From NCBI GenBank assembly GCA_013388985.1, contig JACAEF010000043.1:1-45853 (forward strand): a stretch of DNA of 45,853 bases. The letters run 5' to 3'. Under the pieces are notes generated by a model that ran no database searches, had not been told where the DNA came from, and saw nothing but the letters and a program-made list of their open reading frames with translations. Positions 12,754 to 23,527 of this stretch are shown piece by piece; the stretch's first letter is position 1; each line of letters begins with the position of its first letter. The position numbers and the translations under genes are program-made. The stretch comes from Rhodocyclaceae bacterium. Its GTDB lineage: Bacteria > Pseudomonadota > Gammaproteobacteria > Burkholderiales > Rhodocyclaceae.

Positions 12754-13137
12754 TCACTCTCCGTGCTTCTTCTTGTAGTCGGCCACGGCCGCCTTGATCG
12801 CATCCTCGGCGAGGATCGAGCAGTGGATCTTCACCGGCGGCAAGGCCAGCTCTTCGGCGATCTGGGTATTCTTGATCTCGAGTGCCTGTTCGAGCGTCTT
12901 GCCCTTCACCCATTCGGTGACCAGCGAGGAGGAAGCGATCGCCGAGCCGCAACCGTAGGTCTTGAACTTGGCATCCTCGATGATGCCGTCCTTGTTGACC
13001 TTGATCTGCAGCTTCATCACGTCGCCACAGGCCGGCGCGCCGACCATGCCGGTGGCCACACCTTCCTCGTCCTTCGGGAAGGAGCCGACGTTGCGGGGAT
13101 TTTCGTAGTGGTCGAGGACTTTTTCGCTGTATGCCAT
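12754..13137 (-). CDS. iscU: Fe-S cluster scaffold protein IscU
   Basis: Scaffold on which [2Fe-2S] clusters form. The 127 residues include the ligand cysteines in [24 protein letters not shown] and [11 protein letters not shown], and the HscA recognition loop LPPVK just before the third cysteine. A good Shine-Dalgarno (GGAGA) precedes the ATG. It follows iscS by 15 bp. Confidence 0.98.
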   Translation of the reverse strand: MAYSEKVLDHYENPRNVGSFPKDEEGVATGMVGAPACGDVMKLQIKVNKDGIIEDAKFKTYGCGSAIASSSLVTEWVKGKTLEQALEIKNTQIAEELALPPVKIHCSILAEDAIKAAVADYKKKHGE

Positions 13138-13152
13138 GTTGGTTCTCCAGAA

Positions 13153-14367
13153 TCAGTGTGCAGCCCACTGCACGGTGTTGAGATCGATGCCTTCCAGATG
13201 CATCTCCCACAGCGGCGAGAGCTCGCGCAACTTGCCGATTTTTTCGTGCAGCAATTTGATCGTGAAATCGATTTCCTCCTCGGTGGTGAAGCGGCCGAGG
13301 GTGAAGCGGATCGAGCTGTGCGCCAGCTCGTCGGAACGGCCGAGCGCGCGCAGCACGTAGGAAGGCTCCAATGATGCCGAGGTGCAGGCCGAGCCGCTGG
13401 AGACCGCGATGTCCTTGACCGCCATGATCAGCGATTCGCCTTCGACGAAGTTGAAACTGACGTTCAGGTTGTGCGGCACGCGGCTCTCCATGTCGCCGTT
13501 GATGTAGGTCTCCTCGATCTCCATGATGCCCTTGAGCAGCCGGTCGCGCAGCATGCGGATGCGTTCGTTTTCCGTCGCCATCTCCTCGCGCGCGATGCGG
13601 AAGGCTTCGCCCATGCCGACGATCTGATGCGTCGGCAAGGTGCCGGAGCGCAGGCCCCGCTCGTGGCCGCCGCCGTGCATCTGCGCTTCCAGCCGCACGC
13701 GGGGCTTTCTGCGCACGTAGAGCGCGCCGATGCCCTTCGGCCCATAGGTCTTGTGCGCCGAGAACGACATCAAATCGACCTTGAGCTTGGCAAGGTCGAT
13801 CGGCATCTTGCCGGTGGCCTGCGCCGCATCGACATGGAAGATCGTGCCGTTGGCGCGGGCGATCTCGCCCAGTTCGGCGATCGGCTGGATCACGCCGATC
13901 TCGTTGTTGACCGCCATCACCGACGCGACCACGGTGTCCTTGCGCAATGCCTGCTTGAACTGTTCGAGAGTGATCAGGCCGTTTTCCTGCGGCTGCAGGT
14001 AGGTGGCCTCGAAGCCCTGGCGTTCGAGCTCCTTGACGGTGTCGAGCACCGCCTTGTGCTCGGTGGCGACGGTGACGATGTGCTTGCCTTTCGTCTCGGC
14101 ATAGAAGTGCGCCGCGCCCTTCAGCGCGAGGTTGTTCGACTCGGTCGCGCCCGAGGTCCAGATGATTTCCTTCGGGTCGCAATTGACCAGCGCCGCCACC
14201 TGCTCGCGCGCCTCCTCGACGGCCTTCTCGGCTTCCCAGCCGAAGGCATGCGAACGCGAAGCGGGGTTACCGAACTTTTCGGTGAGAAAGGGAATCATCT
14301 TTTCCGCGACGCGCGGATCGACCGGGGTGGTCGCCGAATAATCGAGGTAAATGGGCAGTTTCAGCAT
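13153..14367 (-). CDS. iscS: Cysteine desulfurase IscS
   Basis: PLP enzyme that provides sulfur to IscU and to tRNA thiolation. The ATG at 14367 ([15 protein letters not shown]) gives 404 residues, the standard IscS length; GGAG lies 9 bases upstream. The PLP lysine is in [12 protein letters not shown] and the persulfide cysteine in [15 protein letters not shown] on the long mobile loop typical of group I enzymes. It directly follows a second desulfurase gene. Confidence 0.98.
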   Translation of the reverse strand: MLKLPIYLDYSATTPVDPRVAEKMIPFLTEKFGNPASRSHAFGWEAEKAVEEAREQVAALVNCDPKEIIWTSGATESNNLALKGAAHFYAETKGKHIVTVATEHKAVLDTVKELERQGFEATYLQPQENGLITLEQFKQALRKDTVVASVMAVNNEIGVIQPIAELGEIARANGTIFHVDAAQATGKMPIDLAKLKVDLMSFSAHKTYGPKGIGALYVRRKPRVRLEAQMHGGGHERGLRSGTLPTHQIVGMGEAFRIAREEMATENERIRMLRDRLLKGIMEIEETYINGDMESRVPHNLNVSFNFVEGESLIMAVKDIAVSSGSACTSASLEPSYVLRALGRSDELAHSSIRFTLGRFTTEEEIDFTIKLLHEKIGKLRELSPLWEMHLEGIDLNTVQWAAH

Positions 14368-14383
14368 GTCAGTGAGCTCCGGT

Positions 14384-15562
<1,179 letters not shown>

Positions 15563-15575
15563 TTCTGGCAAAGAA

Positions 15576-16064
15576 TCAGGCGGTGGCGAGCGGCGCGACG
15601 CGTCTTCCGGCAGCGGGCTTGCTGAGCCTGACGGGCCGCAAATCTTCGGCGCAGCCCGATCCTCTTTGCTGCCGCACCAGATCGTCGAGGCTCACCGAGC
15701 TCAGATACTCGTGCATGCGCGCATTCAGGCTCATCCACAGATCGTGCGTCATGCACGGATGGTCGTCGTGGCAGTTGCCCTTGCCGCCGCAGCTGGTCGC
15801 ATCGAGCGGCTCATCGACGGCGCTGATGATGTCGGCCACCGACACGGCCGCGAGCGGCTTGGCCAGAGTGTAACCGCCGCCCGGTCCGCGCGTGCTCACC
15901 ACCAGATGGTTGCGGCGCAGCTTGCCGAACAGCTGCTCGAGATAGGACAGGGAGATCTTCTGGCGTTCGGCGATGCCCGCCAGAGTCACGGGGCCGGCGT
16001 GCTGGCGCAGGGCCACGTCGATCATCGCCGTCACGGCAAAACGTCCTTTGGTCGTCAGTCTCAT
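15576..16064 (-). CDS. iscR: Fe-S cluster regulator IscR
   Basis: Rrf2-family winged-helix repressor that senses Fe-S status through its own [2Fe-2S] cluster. The 162-residue protein has the HTH near the N-terminus (MRLTTKGRFAVTAMIDVAL, SLSYLEQLFGKLRRN) and the wing RGPGGGYTLA. The cluster ligands are the three cysteines of CGGKGNCHDDHPC and the following His (PCMTHDLW). It is the first gene of the isc operon and has a near-consensus IscR site in its promoter (16131-16155), which supports autorepression. Confidence 0.97.
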   Translation of the reverse strand: MRLTTKGRFAVTAMIDVALRQHAGPVTLAGIAERQKISLSYLEQLFGKLRRNHLVVSTRGPGGGYTLAKPLAAVSVADIISAVDEPLDATSCGGKGNCHDDHPCMTHDLWMSLNARMHEYLSSVSLDDLVRQQRGSGCAEDLRPVRLSKPAAGRRVAPLATA

Positions 16065-16122
16065 GGGAATACCTCGTCAGGATCGCTCGTTCGAAAAATC
16101 AGTCATATCGACCGATGGCGGA

Positions 16123-16155
16123 AAGATATAGTTCCCGATTAAATTAGTCAAGTAT
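16123..16155 (-). promoter_or_regulatory. iscR promoter with overlapping type 1 IscR-binding site
   Basis: On the minus strand the -35 is TTGACT (16146-16151), the spacer 17 bp and the -10 TATCTT (16123-16128). A 25-bp site at 16131-16155 (reads ATACTTGACTAATTTAATCG and then GGAAC) agrees with the known type 1 IscR consensus ATASYYGACTRWWWYAGTCR... at all but about two or three positions. It covers the -35, the expected arrangement for repression of the isc operon by holo-IscR. It lies at the cysE 3' end. Confidence 0.85.
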
Positions 16156-16156
16156 T

Positions 16157-16909
16157 TCAATCGACGATTTTCGACAAACGGTTCGGATCGAACTTGTCGG
16201 CCGTGGCCACATCGTCTTCCAGCGAGACGCCCGCCCGCTGGATCGACTTCAGCAGCGCCTCGATGCGGCGGTCGGTTTCGACCGCGTGGTCGAGCAGGCC
16301 GTGTATCGCCAGCGAGATCGGATCGTCCTCGTTGCGCGTCACCGCGTAGGCGGAAAAGCCCAGATTCTCGGCCTTTTCCTGACGCGCCTGCGCCATGCCC
16401 GGTTCGATGATGCGCGCCGGGATGCCGACGGCCGTGGCGCCGGCCGGCACCTCGCGCACCACGACGGCATTCGAGCCGATCTTCGCCCCTTCGCCGATCG
16501 TGATGGGGCCGAGCACCTTCGCGCCGGCGCCGATCACTACGCCGCGCAGCAAGGTGGGATGGCGCTTGCCCTTGTTCCACGAGGTGCCGCCCAGCGTCAC
16601 GCCGTGATAGAGCGTGCAGTCGTCGCCGATCTCCGCGGTCTCGCCGATGACGACGCCCATGCCGTGGTCGATGAAGACGCGCCGGCCGATCGTCGCGCCG
16701 GGATGGATTTCGATGCCGGTGAGAAAGCGCGTGAAATGCGACAAGAGCCGCGCCAGCCAGCGCAGGCCATGCCCCCACAGCCAATGCGCCAGCCGATGCA
16801 GCAAGATGGCGTGGAAACCCGGATAGCAGGTCAGCACTTCCCAGGTCGAACGGGCAGCGGGATCGCGTTCGAAAACGCAGGCAATGTCTTCGCGCAGGCG
16901 GGCAAACAT
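16157..16909 (-). CDS. cysE: Serine O-acetyltransferase CysE
   Basis: Makes O-acetylserine from serine and acetyl-CoA, the committed step to cysteine. The 250-residue protein has an N-terminal helical domain ([20 protein letters not shown]), then the left-handed beta-helix of hexapeptide repeats with the catalytic motif [19 protein letters not shown] and [12 protein letters not shown]. The C-terminal tail is the region used by cysteine feedback inhibition in the family. Placement directly upstream of iscR couples cysteine supply to sulfur use by IscS. It has its own promoter (16942-16970), so it is not purely part of trmJ transcription. Confidence 0.96.
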   Translation of the reverse strand: MFARLREDIACVFERDPAARSTWEVLTCYPGFHAILLHRLAHWLWGHGLRWLARLLSHFTRFLTGIEIHPGATIGRRVFIDHGMGVVIGETAEIGDDCTLYHGVTLGGTSWNKGKRHPTLLRGVVIGAGAKVLGPITIGEGAKIGSNAVVVREVPAGATAVGIPARIIEPGMAQARQEKAENLGFSAYAVTRNEDDPISLAIHGLLDHAVETDRRIEALLKSIQRAGVSLEDDVATADKFDPNRLSKIVD

Positions 16910-16937
16910 GGAATCCGGGAAGCCTTAAAAATTTTGG

Positions 16938-16955
16938 GGGAATTCTAGAATTCCC
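16938..16955. promoter_or_regulatory. 18-bp perfect palindrome over the cysE -10
   Basis: GGGAATTCTAGAATTCCC is a perfect palindrome and contains the -10 hexamer of the cysE promoter. Position and symmetry suggest an operator for a dimeric repressor; the regulator is unknown. It is not the IscR type 1 sequence. Confidence 0.7.
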
Positions 16956-16970
16956 GATCACACCGGTCAA
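16942..16970 (-). promoter_or_regulatory. cysE promoter
   Basis: Minus strand: TTGACC (16965-16970), a 17-bp spacer, and TAGAAT (16942-16947). Both are one base away from the sigma-70 consensus. The cysE start lies 33 bases after the -10. This is one of the strongest promoters visible in the window. Confidence 0.85.
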
Positions 16971-16998
16971 CTAAAGTTCATTGATGGGAATATCAAGA

Positions 16999-17784
16999 TC
17001 ATTCACGATGGCGTTTGCCGGTCGGCTGCCGGAACGAGGCCAGCAGGCCTCGCAGAATATTGACTTCCTCCTTCTCCAGCCCGGCACGCGCGAACAGCCG
17101 GCGCAGGCGCAGCATCAGGCGCCCCGGCCTTTCCGGATCTAGAAAGCCGCTTTCCACCGCCGCGCTTTCCAATTGTGTGATGAGGCCCTCGATCTCCTCG
17201 TGGGTCGCCGGCGTGCCGGGCGAGGCGAAAGTCGGCGCTGGCGGGACGGCACCCCTCGACGCTTCGATCGCCAGCCGCAACTCGTAGCAAAGCACCTGCA
17301 CCGCGGCGGCGAGATTGAGTGAAGCGTATTGCGGATTGGCGGGGATCATCGCCCAGCGGTTGCAGAAGGCGAGCTCCTCGTTCGACAGCCCGGTGGTTTC
17401 GTTGCCGAATACCAGCGCCACCTCGGCCTGAGCGGCGGCAAGCCGTGCCAGTTCGGCAGCGCCGTCGCGCGCCCAGCAGGGTGCGGTGGCCAGATCGCGC
17501 CGGCGCGAAGTCAGCGCCAGCGCCAGCGTAACACCCTCGAGCGCCTCGGGCAGCGTATCGACCACCAGCGCCGCCGCCAGCACGTCGCCCGCGCCGGAAG
17601 CCATCGCCTCGGCCTGTGGGTCCGGGAATATTTTCGGCGCGACGAGCACGAGGCGGCCAAAGCCCATCGTCTTCATCGCGCGTGCCGCCGCGCCGATGTT
17701 GCCGGGATGGCTGGGACGCGCCAGCACGATGCGCACCCGTCCGAATGCATCCGGCGCCGTAGAGGCCGAAGGATTAGAATTCAC
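16999..17784 (-). CDS. trmJ: tRNA (cytidine/uridine-32 2'-O) methyltransferase TrmJ
   Basis: SPOUT-class RNA methyltransferase modifying position 32 of tRNA. A GTG start at 17784 gives 261 residues and has GGAAG 7 bases upstream; no nearby ATG fits. SPOUT knot motifs are visible: [33 protein letters not shown] and [18 protein letters not shown]. The C-terminal part ([32 protein letters not shown]) is the TrmJ dimer region. A dispersed repeat copy falls in the linker between them and is read as AVPPAPTF. Divergent from suhB, 27 bp away. Confidence 0.95.
   Translation of the reverse strand: MNSNPSASTAPDAFGRVRIVLARPSHPGNIGAAARAMKTMGFGRLVLVAPKIFPDPQAEAMASGAGDVLAAALVVDTLPEALEGVTLALALTSRRRDLATAPCWARDGAAELARLAAAQAEVALVFGNETTGLSNEELAFCNRWAMIPANPQYASLNLAAAVQVLCYELRLAIEASRGAVPPAPTFASPGTPATHEEIEGLITQLESAAVESGFLDPERPGRLMLRLRRLFARAGLEKEEVNILRGLLASFRQPTGKRHRE
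17232..17251 (+). repeat. Dispersed bipartite repeat, copy 5 (inside trmJ)
   Basis: Exact match, spacer gcggg, preceded by AAAG and followed by CCC: the best match to the full consensus. Read by the minus-strand gene as AVPPAPTF in the inter-domain linker. Confidence 0.9.
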
Positions 17785-17811
17785 GTATTTACTTCCAGCA
17801 AGCCCCAAGCC

Positions 17812-18618
17812 ATGCATCCGATGCTCAACACGGCCGTCAAGGCCGCCCGCCGCGCCGGCCACATCATCGGCCGCGCCAGTCTCGACCTGGGTCAGATCCG
17901 GGTCGGCGTCAAGCAGCAGAACGATTTCGTCACCGAGGTGGATCGCGCCGCCGAGGCCGCGATCATCGAAATCCTGCGCGAAGTCTATCCGAGCCACGCG
18001 ATCCTCGCCGAGGAATCCGGCCACAGCGACCATCCCGCCGATGCCGAATACCAGTGGATCATCGACCCGCTCGACGGCACCACCAACTTCATCCACGGCT
18101 TTCCGCAATACGCGGTGTCGATCGCGCTGGCGCACCGGGGCGTGCTGACGCACGCGGTGGTCTTCGACCCGAACCGCAACGAGCTGTTTACCGCCAGCAA
18201 AGGCGCCGGCGCCTTCCTCAACGACAAGCGCATCCGCGTCAGCCGCTGCGCGAAACTCGACGAGGCGCTGCTCGGCACCGGCTTTCCTTACCGCATGTTC
18301 GACCACGTCGATCCCTATCTGGCGATCTTCAAGGAAATGACGCGCCGCAGCGCCGGCATCCGCCGCCCGGGCTCCGCCTCGCTCGATCTCGCCTGGCTCG
18401 CCGCCGGACGCATCGACGGCTTCTGGGAATTCGGCCTCTCGCCGTGGGACATGGCCGCCGGCGCCCTGCTCGTCCTCGAAGCCGGCGGGCTGGTCAGCGA
18501 TCTGGCCGGCGAAGGCAACTACCTGAAGACCGGCAACATCGTCGGCGGCACGCCCAAGGTCTTCAACCAGCTTTTGATGGCCATCCAGCCGCATCGCACC
18601 GCCGCCCTGCAAGCCTGA
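17812..18618 (+). CDS. suhB: Inositol monophosphatase family protein SuhB
   Basis: Mg-dependent phosphatase fold; in E. coli SuhB also acts with Nus factors in rRNA transcription antitermination. The 268 residues begin at [16 protein letters not shown]; the open frame continues upstream but only over trmJ sequence. Family motifs: LAEESGH (metal ligand Glu), [17 protein letters not shown] and, near the C-terminus, [19 protein letters not shown]. Divergent from trmJ; the tRNA-Gly promoter follows only 9 bases after the stop. Confidence 0.95.
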   Translation: MHPMLNTAVKAARRAGHIIGRASLDLGQIRVGVKQQNDFVTEVDRAAEAAIIEILREVYPSHAILAEESGHSDHPADAEYQWIIDPLDGTTNFIHGFPQYAVSIALAHRGVLTHAVVFDPNRNELFTASKGAGAFLNDKRIRVSRCAKLDEALLGTGFPYRMFDHVDPYLAIFKEMTRRSAGIRRPGSASLDLAWLAAGRIDGFWEFGLSPWDMAAGALLVLEAGGLVSDLAGEGNYLKTGNIVGGTPKVFNQLLMAIQPHRTAALQA

Positions 18619-18627
18619 CGATATGCG

Positions 18628-18655
18628 TTGACACGGCGGATTCTGTTGGTAGAAT
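18628..18655 (+). promoter_or_regulatory. Promoter of tRNA-Gly
   Basis: TTGACA (18628-18633), a 16-bp spacer and TAGAAT (18650-18655), with the tRNA starting 12 bases downstream. Consensus -35 and near-consensus -10 fit a strong stable-RNA promoter. Confidence 0.88.
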
Positions 18656-18667
18656 GCGCGGCTCGTT

Positions 18668-18743
18668 GCGGGAGTAGCTCAGTTGGTAGAGCGCAACCTT
18701 GCCAAGGTTGAGGTCGCGAGTTCGAGACTCGTCTCCCGCTCCA
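18668..18743 (+). tRNA. tRNA-Gly (anticodon GCC)
   Basis: 76-nt cloverleaf with CCA encoded. Acceptor stem GCGGGAG / CTCCCGC, D arm with AGTTGGTAGAGC, anticodon stem-loop AACCTTGCCAAGGTT with anticodon GCC, and T loop GTTCGAGAC. Confidence 0.97.
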
Positions 18744-18750
18744 GATTTCC

Positions 18751-18776
18751 GGGGAAAGCGCGCGCTTTCCCCTTTT
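18751..18776 (+). terminator. Rho-independent terminator after tRNA-Gly
   Basis: Perfect 22-bp inverted repeat GGGGAAAGCGCGCGCTTTCCCC (one half GGGGAAAGCGC) followed by TTTT, 7 bases after the tRNA CCA end. It separates tRNA-Gly from tRNA-Cys, which therefore needs its own promoter. Confidence 0.88.
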
Positions 18777-18807
18777 CGATTCAGCCTGGTGTATCGTTGC
18801 AGGCCAC

Positions 18808-18881
18808 GGCGCGGTAGCAAAGCGGTTATGCACCGGATTGCAAATCCGAGTAGGTCGGTTCGACTCCGGCCCGCGCCTCCA
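18808..18881 (+). tRNA. tRNA-Cys (anticodon GCA)
   Basis: 74-nt cloverleaf, CCA encoded. Acceptor stem GGCGCGG / CCGCGCC, anticodon stem-loop CGGATTGCAAATCCG with GCA, and T loop GTTCGACTC. Lies between the terminator and the 3' end of the M20 gene. Confidence 0.96.
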
Positions 18882-18916
18882 AATACTCCGCTGAATAACT
18901 CCCCTTTCTTCCCCGT

Positions 18917-20101
<1,185 letters not shown>

Positions 20102-20149
20102 GATCGGGTCCTCACGATGGGGGAACACTCTATCACCTACAATCGGCGC

Positions 20150-21634
20150 ATGAGCACCACCATACTCACCCTCCAGTCATTGCGCGCCCTCGAAGCAGCC
20201 CATGCCGCCGCGACGCCTTCCCTGATGGAACGCGCAGGCAGATGCGCCGCGCAGCATGCGCTGGCGATGCTCTCCGGCCGCGCTCTGGTGCTCGCCGGGC
20301 CCGGGAACAACGGCGGCGATGCCTTCGTCGTCGCCCGCCGCCTGAAAGAAGCCGGGCATGCGCCCACGGTGCTGTTCGCCGCAGACCCGGACAGACTGCC
20401 CGCGGACGCGCGCGCCGCGCATGCCGCCTGGCTGGCCTGCGGCGGCCAGTGCCTGGCCGATTACCCCGAGGGCCGTTTCGGGCTGATCGTCGATGGCCTG
20501 TTCGGCATCGGTCTTACCCGACCGATCGAGGGACTGTATGCCCACTGGATCGAGCGCGCCAACGCCAGCGGGACGCCGATCCTCGCGCTCGACGCACCGA
20601 GCGGCCTGAACGCGCTGACCGGGCAGGTCACCGGCCCAGCGGTCCGTGCCACCCGCACCGTCACCTTCATCGCCCTGAAGCCTGGGCTGCTCACCGGCGA
20701 CGGGCCGGATCATTGCGGCACGCTCGAAGTCTGCGATCTCGGGCTCGACGTAGGCGAGGGTGATGGCCACATCGTCACGCCGGAACTGTTCCGCCACTGT
20801 CTCAAGCCCCGGCCGCGCAACAGCCACAAGGGCAACTTCGGCAACGTCGCGATCCTCGGCGGCGCGCCGGGCATGGCCGGCGCGGCGCTGCTCGCCGGCC
20901 GCGCCGCGCTGCGTCTGGGCGCCGGGCGCGTCTATCTCGGCATGCTGGAAACACTCGCCGTCGATGTCGCGCAACCGGAGCTGATGCTGCGCGCGCCGGT
21001 AGAAGCGCTCAAACAGGCCAGCGTCGTCGCCCTCGGCCCCGGTCTCGGTCAGTCGCTGCAGGCCGGCGAGCTGCTCGAGCGGGCGCTCGCCATGGAACTC
21101 CCACGCATCGTCGATGCCGACGGCCTCAACCTGCTGGCGCAGGCGCCGCAGTTGCAGCGCCAGGGTGCCGTCCCACCAGCGCCGATTTCCGCGCGTGTCG
21201 TCCCACGCGCACCTCTCATCCTGACGCCGCATCCCGCCGAAGCCGCGCGGCTGCTGGGCTGCCTGCCCGGCGCGATCCAGGCCGACCGGGTCGCGGCGGC
21301 ACTGGCGCTGGCTTGCCGCTTCAATGCCTACGTCGCGCTGAAGGGCTGCGGCACCGTCGTCGCCGCGCCCGACGGCCGCTGGTTCATCAACACGAGCGGC
21401 AACCCGGGGCTCTCCAGCGCCGGCACGGGTGATGTGCTGACCGGCATGGCAGCCGCCCTGCTCGCCCAGCACTGGCCGCCGCTCGAAGCCTTGCTCGCCG
21501 CGGTGCATCTGCACGGCGCGGCGGCGGAGGCCTGCGTCGCCGAAGGCCGGGGCCCGGTCGGTCTCACCGCCGGCGAGCTGATCGACGCCGCGCGGCACAC
21601 CCTCAATCGCTGGATCGCCGAACTTGCACGCTGA
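20150..21634 (+). CDS. nnr: Bifunctional NAD(P)H-hydrate repair enzyme Nnr
   Basis: Repairs hydrated NADH and NADPH with an N-terminal epimerase domain and a C-terminal ADP/ATP-dependent dehydratase. The ATG at 20150 gives 494 residues. Epimerase motifs: LAGPGNNGGDAFVVAR and VDGLFGIGLTRPIEG. Dehydratase motifs: KGNFGNVAILGGAPGMAGAA, ALGPGLGQS, LTPHPAEAARLLG and the catalytic NPGLSSAGTGDVLTGM. A dispersed repeat copy is read as AVPPAPIS in a loop before LTPHPAEA. The -10-like TACAAT ends 6 bases before the ATG and no Shine-Dalgarno is visible, so a leaderless mRNA is possible. Confidence 0.95.
   Translation: MSTTILTLQSLRALEAAHAAATPSLMERAGRCAAQHALAMLSGRALVLAGPGNNGGDAFVVARRLKEAGHAPTVLFAADPDRLPADARAAHAAWLACGGQCLADYPEGRFGLIVDGLFGIGLTRPIEGLYAHWIERANASGTPILALDAPSGLNALTGQVTGPAVRATRTVTFIALKPGLLTGDGPDHCGTLEVCDLGLDVGEGDGHIVTPELFRHCLKPRPRNSHKGNFGNVAILGGAPGMAGAALLAGRAALRLGAGRVYLGMLETLAVDVAQPELMLRAPVEALKQASVVALGPGLGQSLQAGELLERALAMELPRIVDADGLNLLAQAPQLQRQGAVPPAPISARVVPRAPLILTPHPAEAARLLGCLPGAIQADRVAAALALACRFNAYVALKGCGTVVAAPDGRWFINTSGNPGLSSAGTGDVLTGMAAALLAQHWPPLEALLAAVHLHGAAAEACVAEGRGPVGLTAGELIDAARHTLNRWIAELAR
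21166..21185 (-). repeat. Dispersed bipartite repeat, copy 6 (inside nnr)
   Basis: Exact match on the minus strand, spacer gtggg, followed on the minus strand by CCC. Read by the + strand gene as AVPPAPIS. Confidence 0.87.
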
Positions 21635-22487
21635 ATACCACCCCCTGCGCGGCATGCTGTTGATGCTCGCAGCAGTACTCTGCTTCGCGCTGCTCGACGC
21701 CACCGCCAAGCACCTGTCGCAGACCTACCCGGTGCCGATGCTGGTCTGGGCGCGCTACACGCTGCACTGCCTGCTGATGGTGGTGTTCCTCGCCCCCACC
21801 CTGCGCTGGAAGCTGGTGCAGACGAAACGCCCACTGATGCAGGTGATCCGCGCGCTGATGCTGGTCGGCACCACCGGCTTCGCGATGGCGGCCTTCCGCC
21901 ACCTGCCGCTGGCGGAAACCACCGCGCTGATCTTCGTCACGCCGTTGATCGTCGCCCTGCTCGCCGGCCCTTTCCTCGGTGAGAAGCTGCGGCCGCTGCA
22001 CTGGGGCGCGAGCCTGTTCGGTTTCGCCGGTGCGCTCTTGATCGCGCGGCCGGGCGGCGCGCTCAATCTCACCGGCATCCTGCTGGTGCTCGGCGCAGCG
22101 CTGTGCTACAGCATCTACCAGATCCAGACCCGCCTGCTCTCGCCGACCGAGAACACGCTGACCCTGCTGTTCTACACCGCCTTGGTCGGCACGCTGAGCA
22201 TGACGCTGGCCGCGCCGCTCTATTGGGGCGGCCCGCTGCCCGATTGGCGCGACGGCCTGATGATCGCCGCCCTCGGCATCTTCGGCGGCACCGGCCATTT
22301 CCTGCTCACCAAAGCCTTCCGCCTCGCGCCGGCCACCTTCCTCTCGCCCTTCCTCTACGCCCAGCTGATCTGGGCCACGCTGCTCGGCTGGCTGGTCTTC
22401 GATCACTGGCCCGACGGCGCCACGCTCGCCGGCATGACGATCATCGCCGCGGCCAGCATCACGCTGGCGCTGACGCAGCGACGCTAG
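21624..22487 (+). CDS. EamA/DMT-superfamily transporter
   Basis: Integral membrane permease of the drug/metabolite transporter superfamily with two EamA halves and about ten hydrophobic segments, from MLLMLAAVLCFALLDATAKH to MTIIAAASITLAL. The substrate is unknown. The start is uncertain: TTG at 21624 overlaps the nnr end by 11 bases, while an ATG at 21654 starts right at the first membrane segment; neither has a clear ribosome-binding site. Close spacing to nnr and nadC suggests co-transcription without a shared pathway. Confidence 0.85.
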   Translation: MHAEYHPLRGMLLMLAAVLCFALLDATAKHLSQTYPVPMLVWARYTLHCLLMVVFLAPTLRWKLVQTKRPLMQVIRALMLVGTTGFAMAAFRHLPLAETTALIFVTPLIVALLAGPFLGEKLRPLHWGASLFGFAGALLIARPGGALNLTGILLVLGAALCYSIYQIQTRLLSPTENTLTLLFYTALVGTLSMTLAAPLYWGGPLPDWRDGLMIAALGIFGGTGHFLLTKAFRLAPATFLSPFLYAQLIWATLLGWLVFDHWPDGATLAGMTIIAAASITLALTQRR

Positions 22488-22496
22488 AATCCCCGC

Positions 22497-23348
22497 ATGA
22501 AAAAGCGCAACCCCACCCTGGCCGAGGCGATCGAGCAAAACGTCCGCGCCGCGCTGGCCGAGGACATCGGCAGCGGCGACCTCACCGCACGGCTCGCGCC
22601 CGCGCACCACACGGCGCGCGGCATCGTCATCACCCGCGAAGCCGCGATCCTCTGCGGCACCGACTGGTTCGACGCCTGCCTGCGCCATCTCGACCCGGCC
22701 ACGCAGATCACCTGGCTGGCGCGCGATGGCGAGCGCATCGAGGCCGGCCAGGTGCTGTGCGAGCTGCAGGCCGACACCCGCGCCCTGCTCACCGCCGAGC
22801 GCAGCGCGCTCAACTTCCTGCAGCTGCTCTCCGGCACCGCGACCACCACGCGGCGCTATGTCGATGCCGTCGCCGGCACGCGCGCCAAGATCGTCGATAC
22901 GCGCAAGACCCTGCCCGGCCTGCGCCTGGCGCAGAAATACGCCGTCGCCTGCGGCGGCGGCACGAACCACCGCCTCGGCCTCTATGACGGCATCCTGATC
23001 AAGGAAAACCACATCATCGCCGCCGGCGGCGTCACCGCCGCCTACCGGCAGGCGCAGCGGCTGGCGCCGCCCGATGTCTTCATCCAGATCGAGGTCGAGA
23101 CGCTCGAACAGCTCGCCGAAGCGCTCGACGCCGGCGCGACAATGATCCTGCTCGACAACATGGACCTGCATCAGATGCGCCAGGCCGTCGGCCTCACCGC
23201 CGGCCGCGCCCAGCTCGAAGCCTCCGGCGGCGTGCGGCTGGAAACCGTGCGCGCAATCGCCGAGACCGGCATCGACCGCATCTCGATCGGCAGCCTGACC
23301 AAGGACGTGCGGGCGATCGACCTGTCGCTGCGGCACAGCGAAGGCTGA
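22497..23348 (+). CDS. nadC: Nicotinate-nucleotide pyrophosphorylase (quinolinate phosphoribosyltransferase)
   Basis: Converts quinolinate and PRPP to nicotinate mononucleotide in de novo NAD synthesis. The 283 residues are the family length. Motifs: LAEDIGSGDLTA, ALLTAERSALNFLQLLSGTA, DTRKTLPGLRLAQKYAV, GGGTNHRLGLYDGILIKENH, and the C-terminal LEASGGV and ISIGSLTKDVRAIDLSL. TAGAAT ends 6 bases before the ATG, overlapping the stop of the preceding gene. Confidence 0.96.
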   Translation: MKKRNPTLAEAIEQNVRAALAEDIGSGDLTARLAPAHHTARGIVITREAAILCGTDWFDACLRHLDPATQITWLARDGERIEAGQVLCELQADTRALLTAERSALNFLQLLSGTATTTRRYVDAVAGTRAKIVDTRKTLPGLRLAQKYAVACGGGTNHRLGLYDGILIKENHIIAAGGVTAAYRQAQRLAPPDVFIQIEVETLEQLAEALDAGATMILLDNMDLHQMRQAVGLTAGRAQLEASGGVRLETVRAIAETGIDRISIGSLTKDVRAIDLSLRHSEG

Positions 23349-23422
23349 CTCTCTGCTAGAATTCGCAGCCCTGCTGCAAAACAGCCGGAGCCAAAGCGTG
23401 TTCGCGGCAGTTGAGCAGAAAC

Positions 23423-23513
23423 GGAGAGGTGGATGAGTGGTTTAAGTCGCACGCCTGGAAAGCGTGTTCAGGGTAATACCCTGACGGGGGTTCGAATCCC
23501 CCCCTCTCCGCCA
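23423..23513 (+). tRNA. tRNA-Ser (anticodon GGA)
   Basis: 91-nt tRNA with CCA encoded. Acceptor stem GGAGAGG / CCTCTCC, anticodon stem-loop ACGCCTGGAAAGCGT with GGA, a long variable arm (CAGGGTAATACCCTG) typical of tRNA-Ser, and T loop GTTCGAATC. A TAGAAT at 23357-23362 may be its -10 with a leader of about 55 nt, but no good -35 was found. Confidence 0.96.
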
Positions 23514-23527
23514 GCAATCCCCAGGGT

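Noticed and set aside
23357-23362. TAGAAT as a strong promoter for tRNA-Ser
   Set aside because: No acceptable -35 at 16-18 bp; kept only as a possibility in the tRNA entry.
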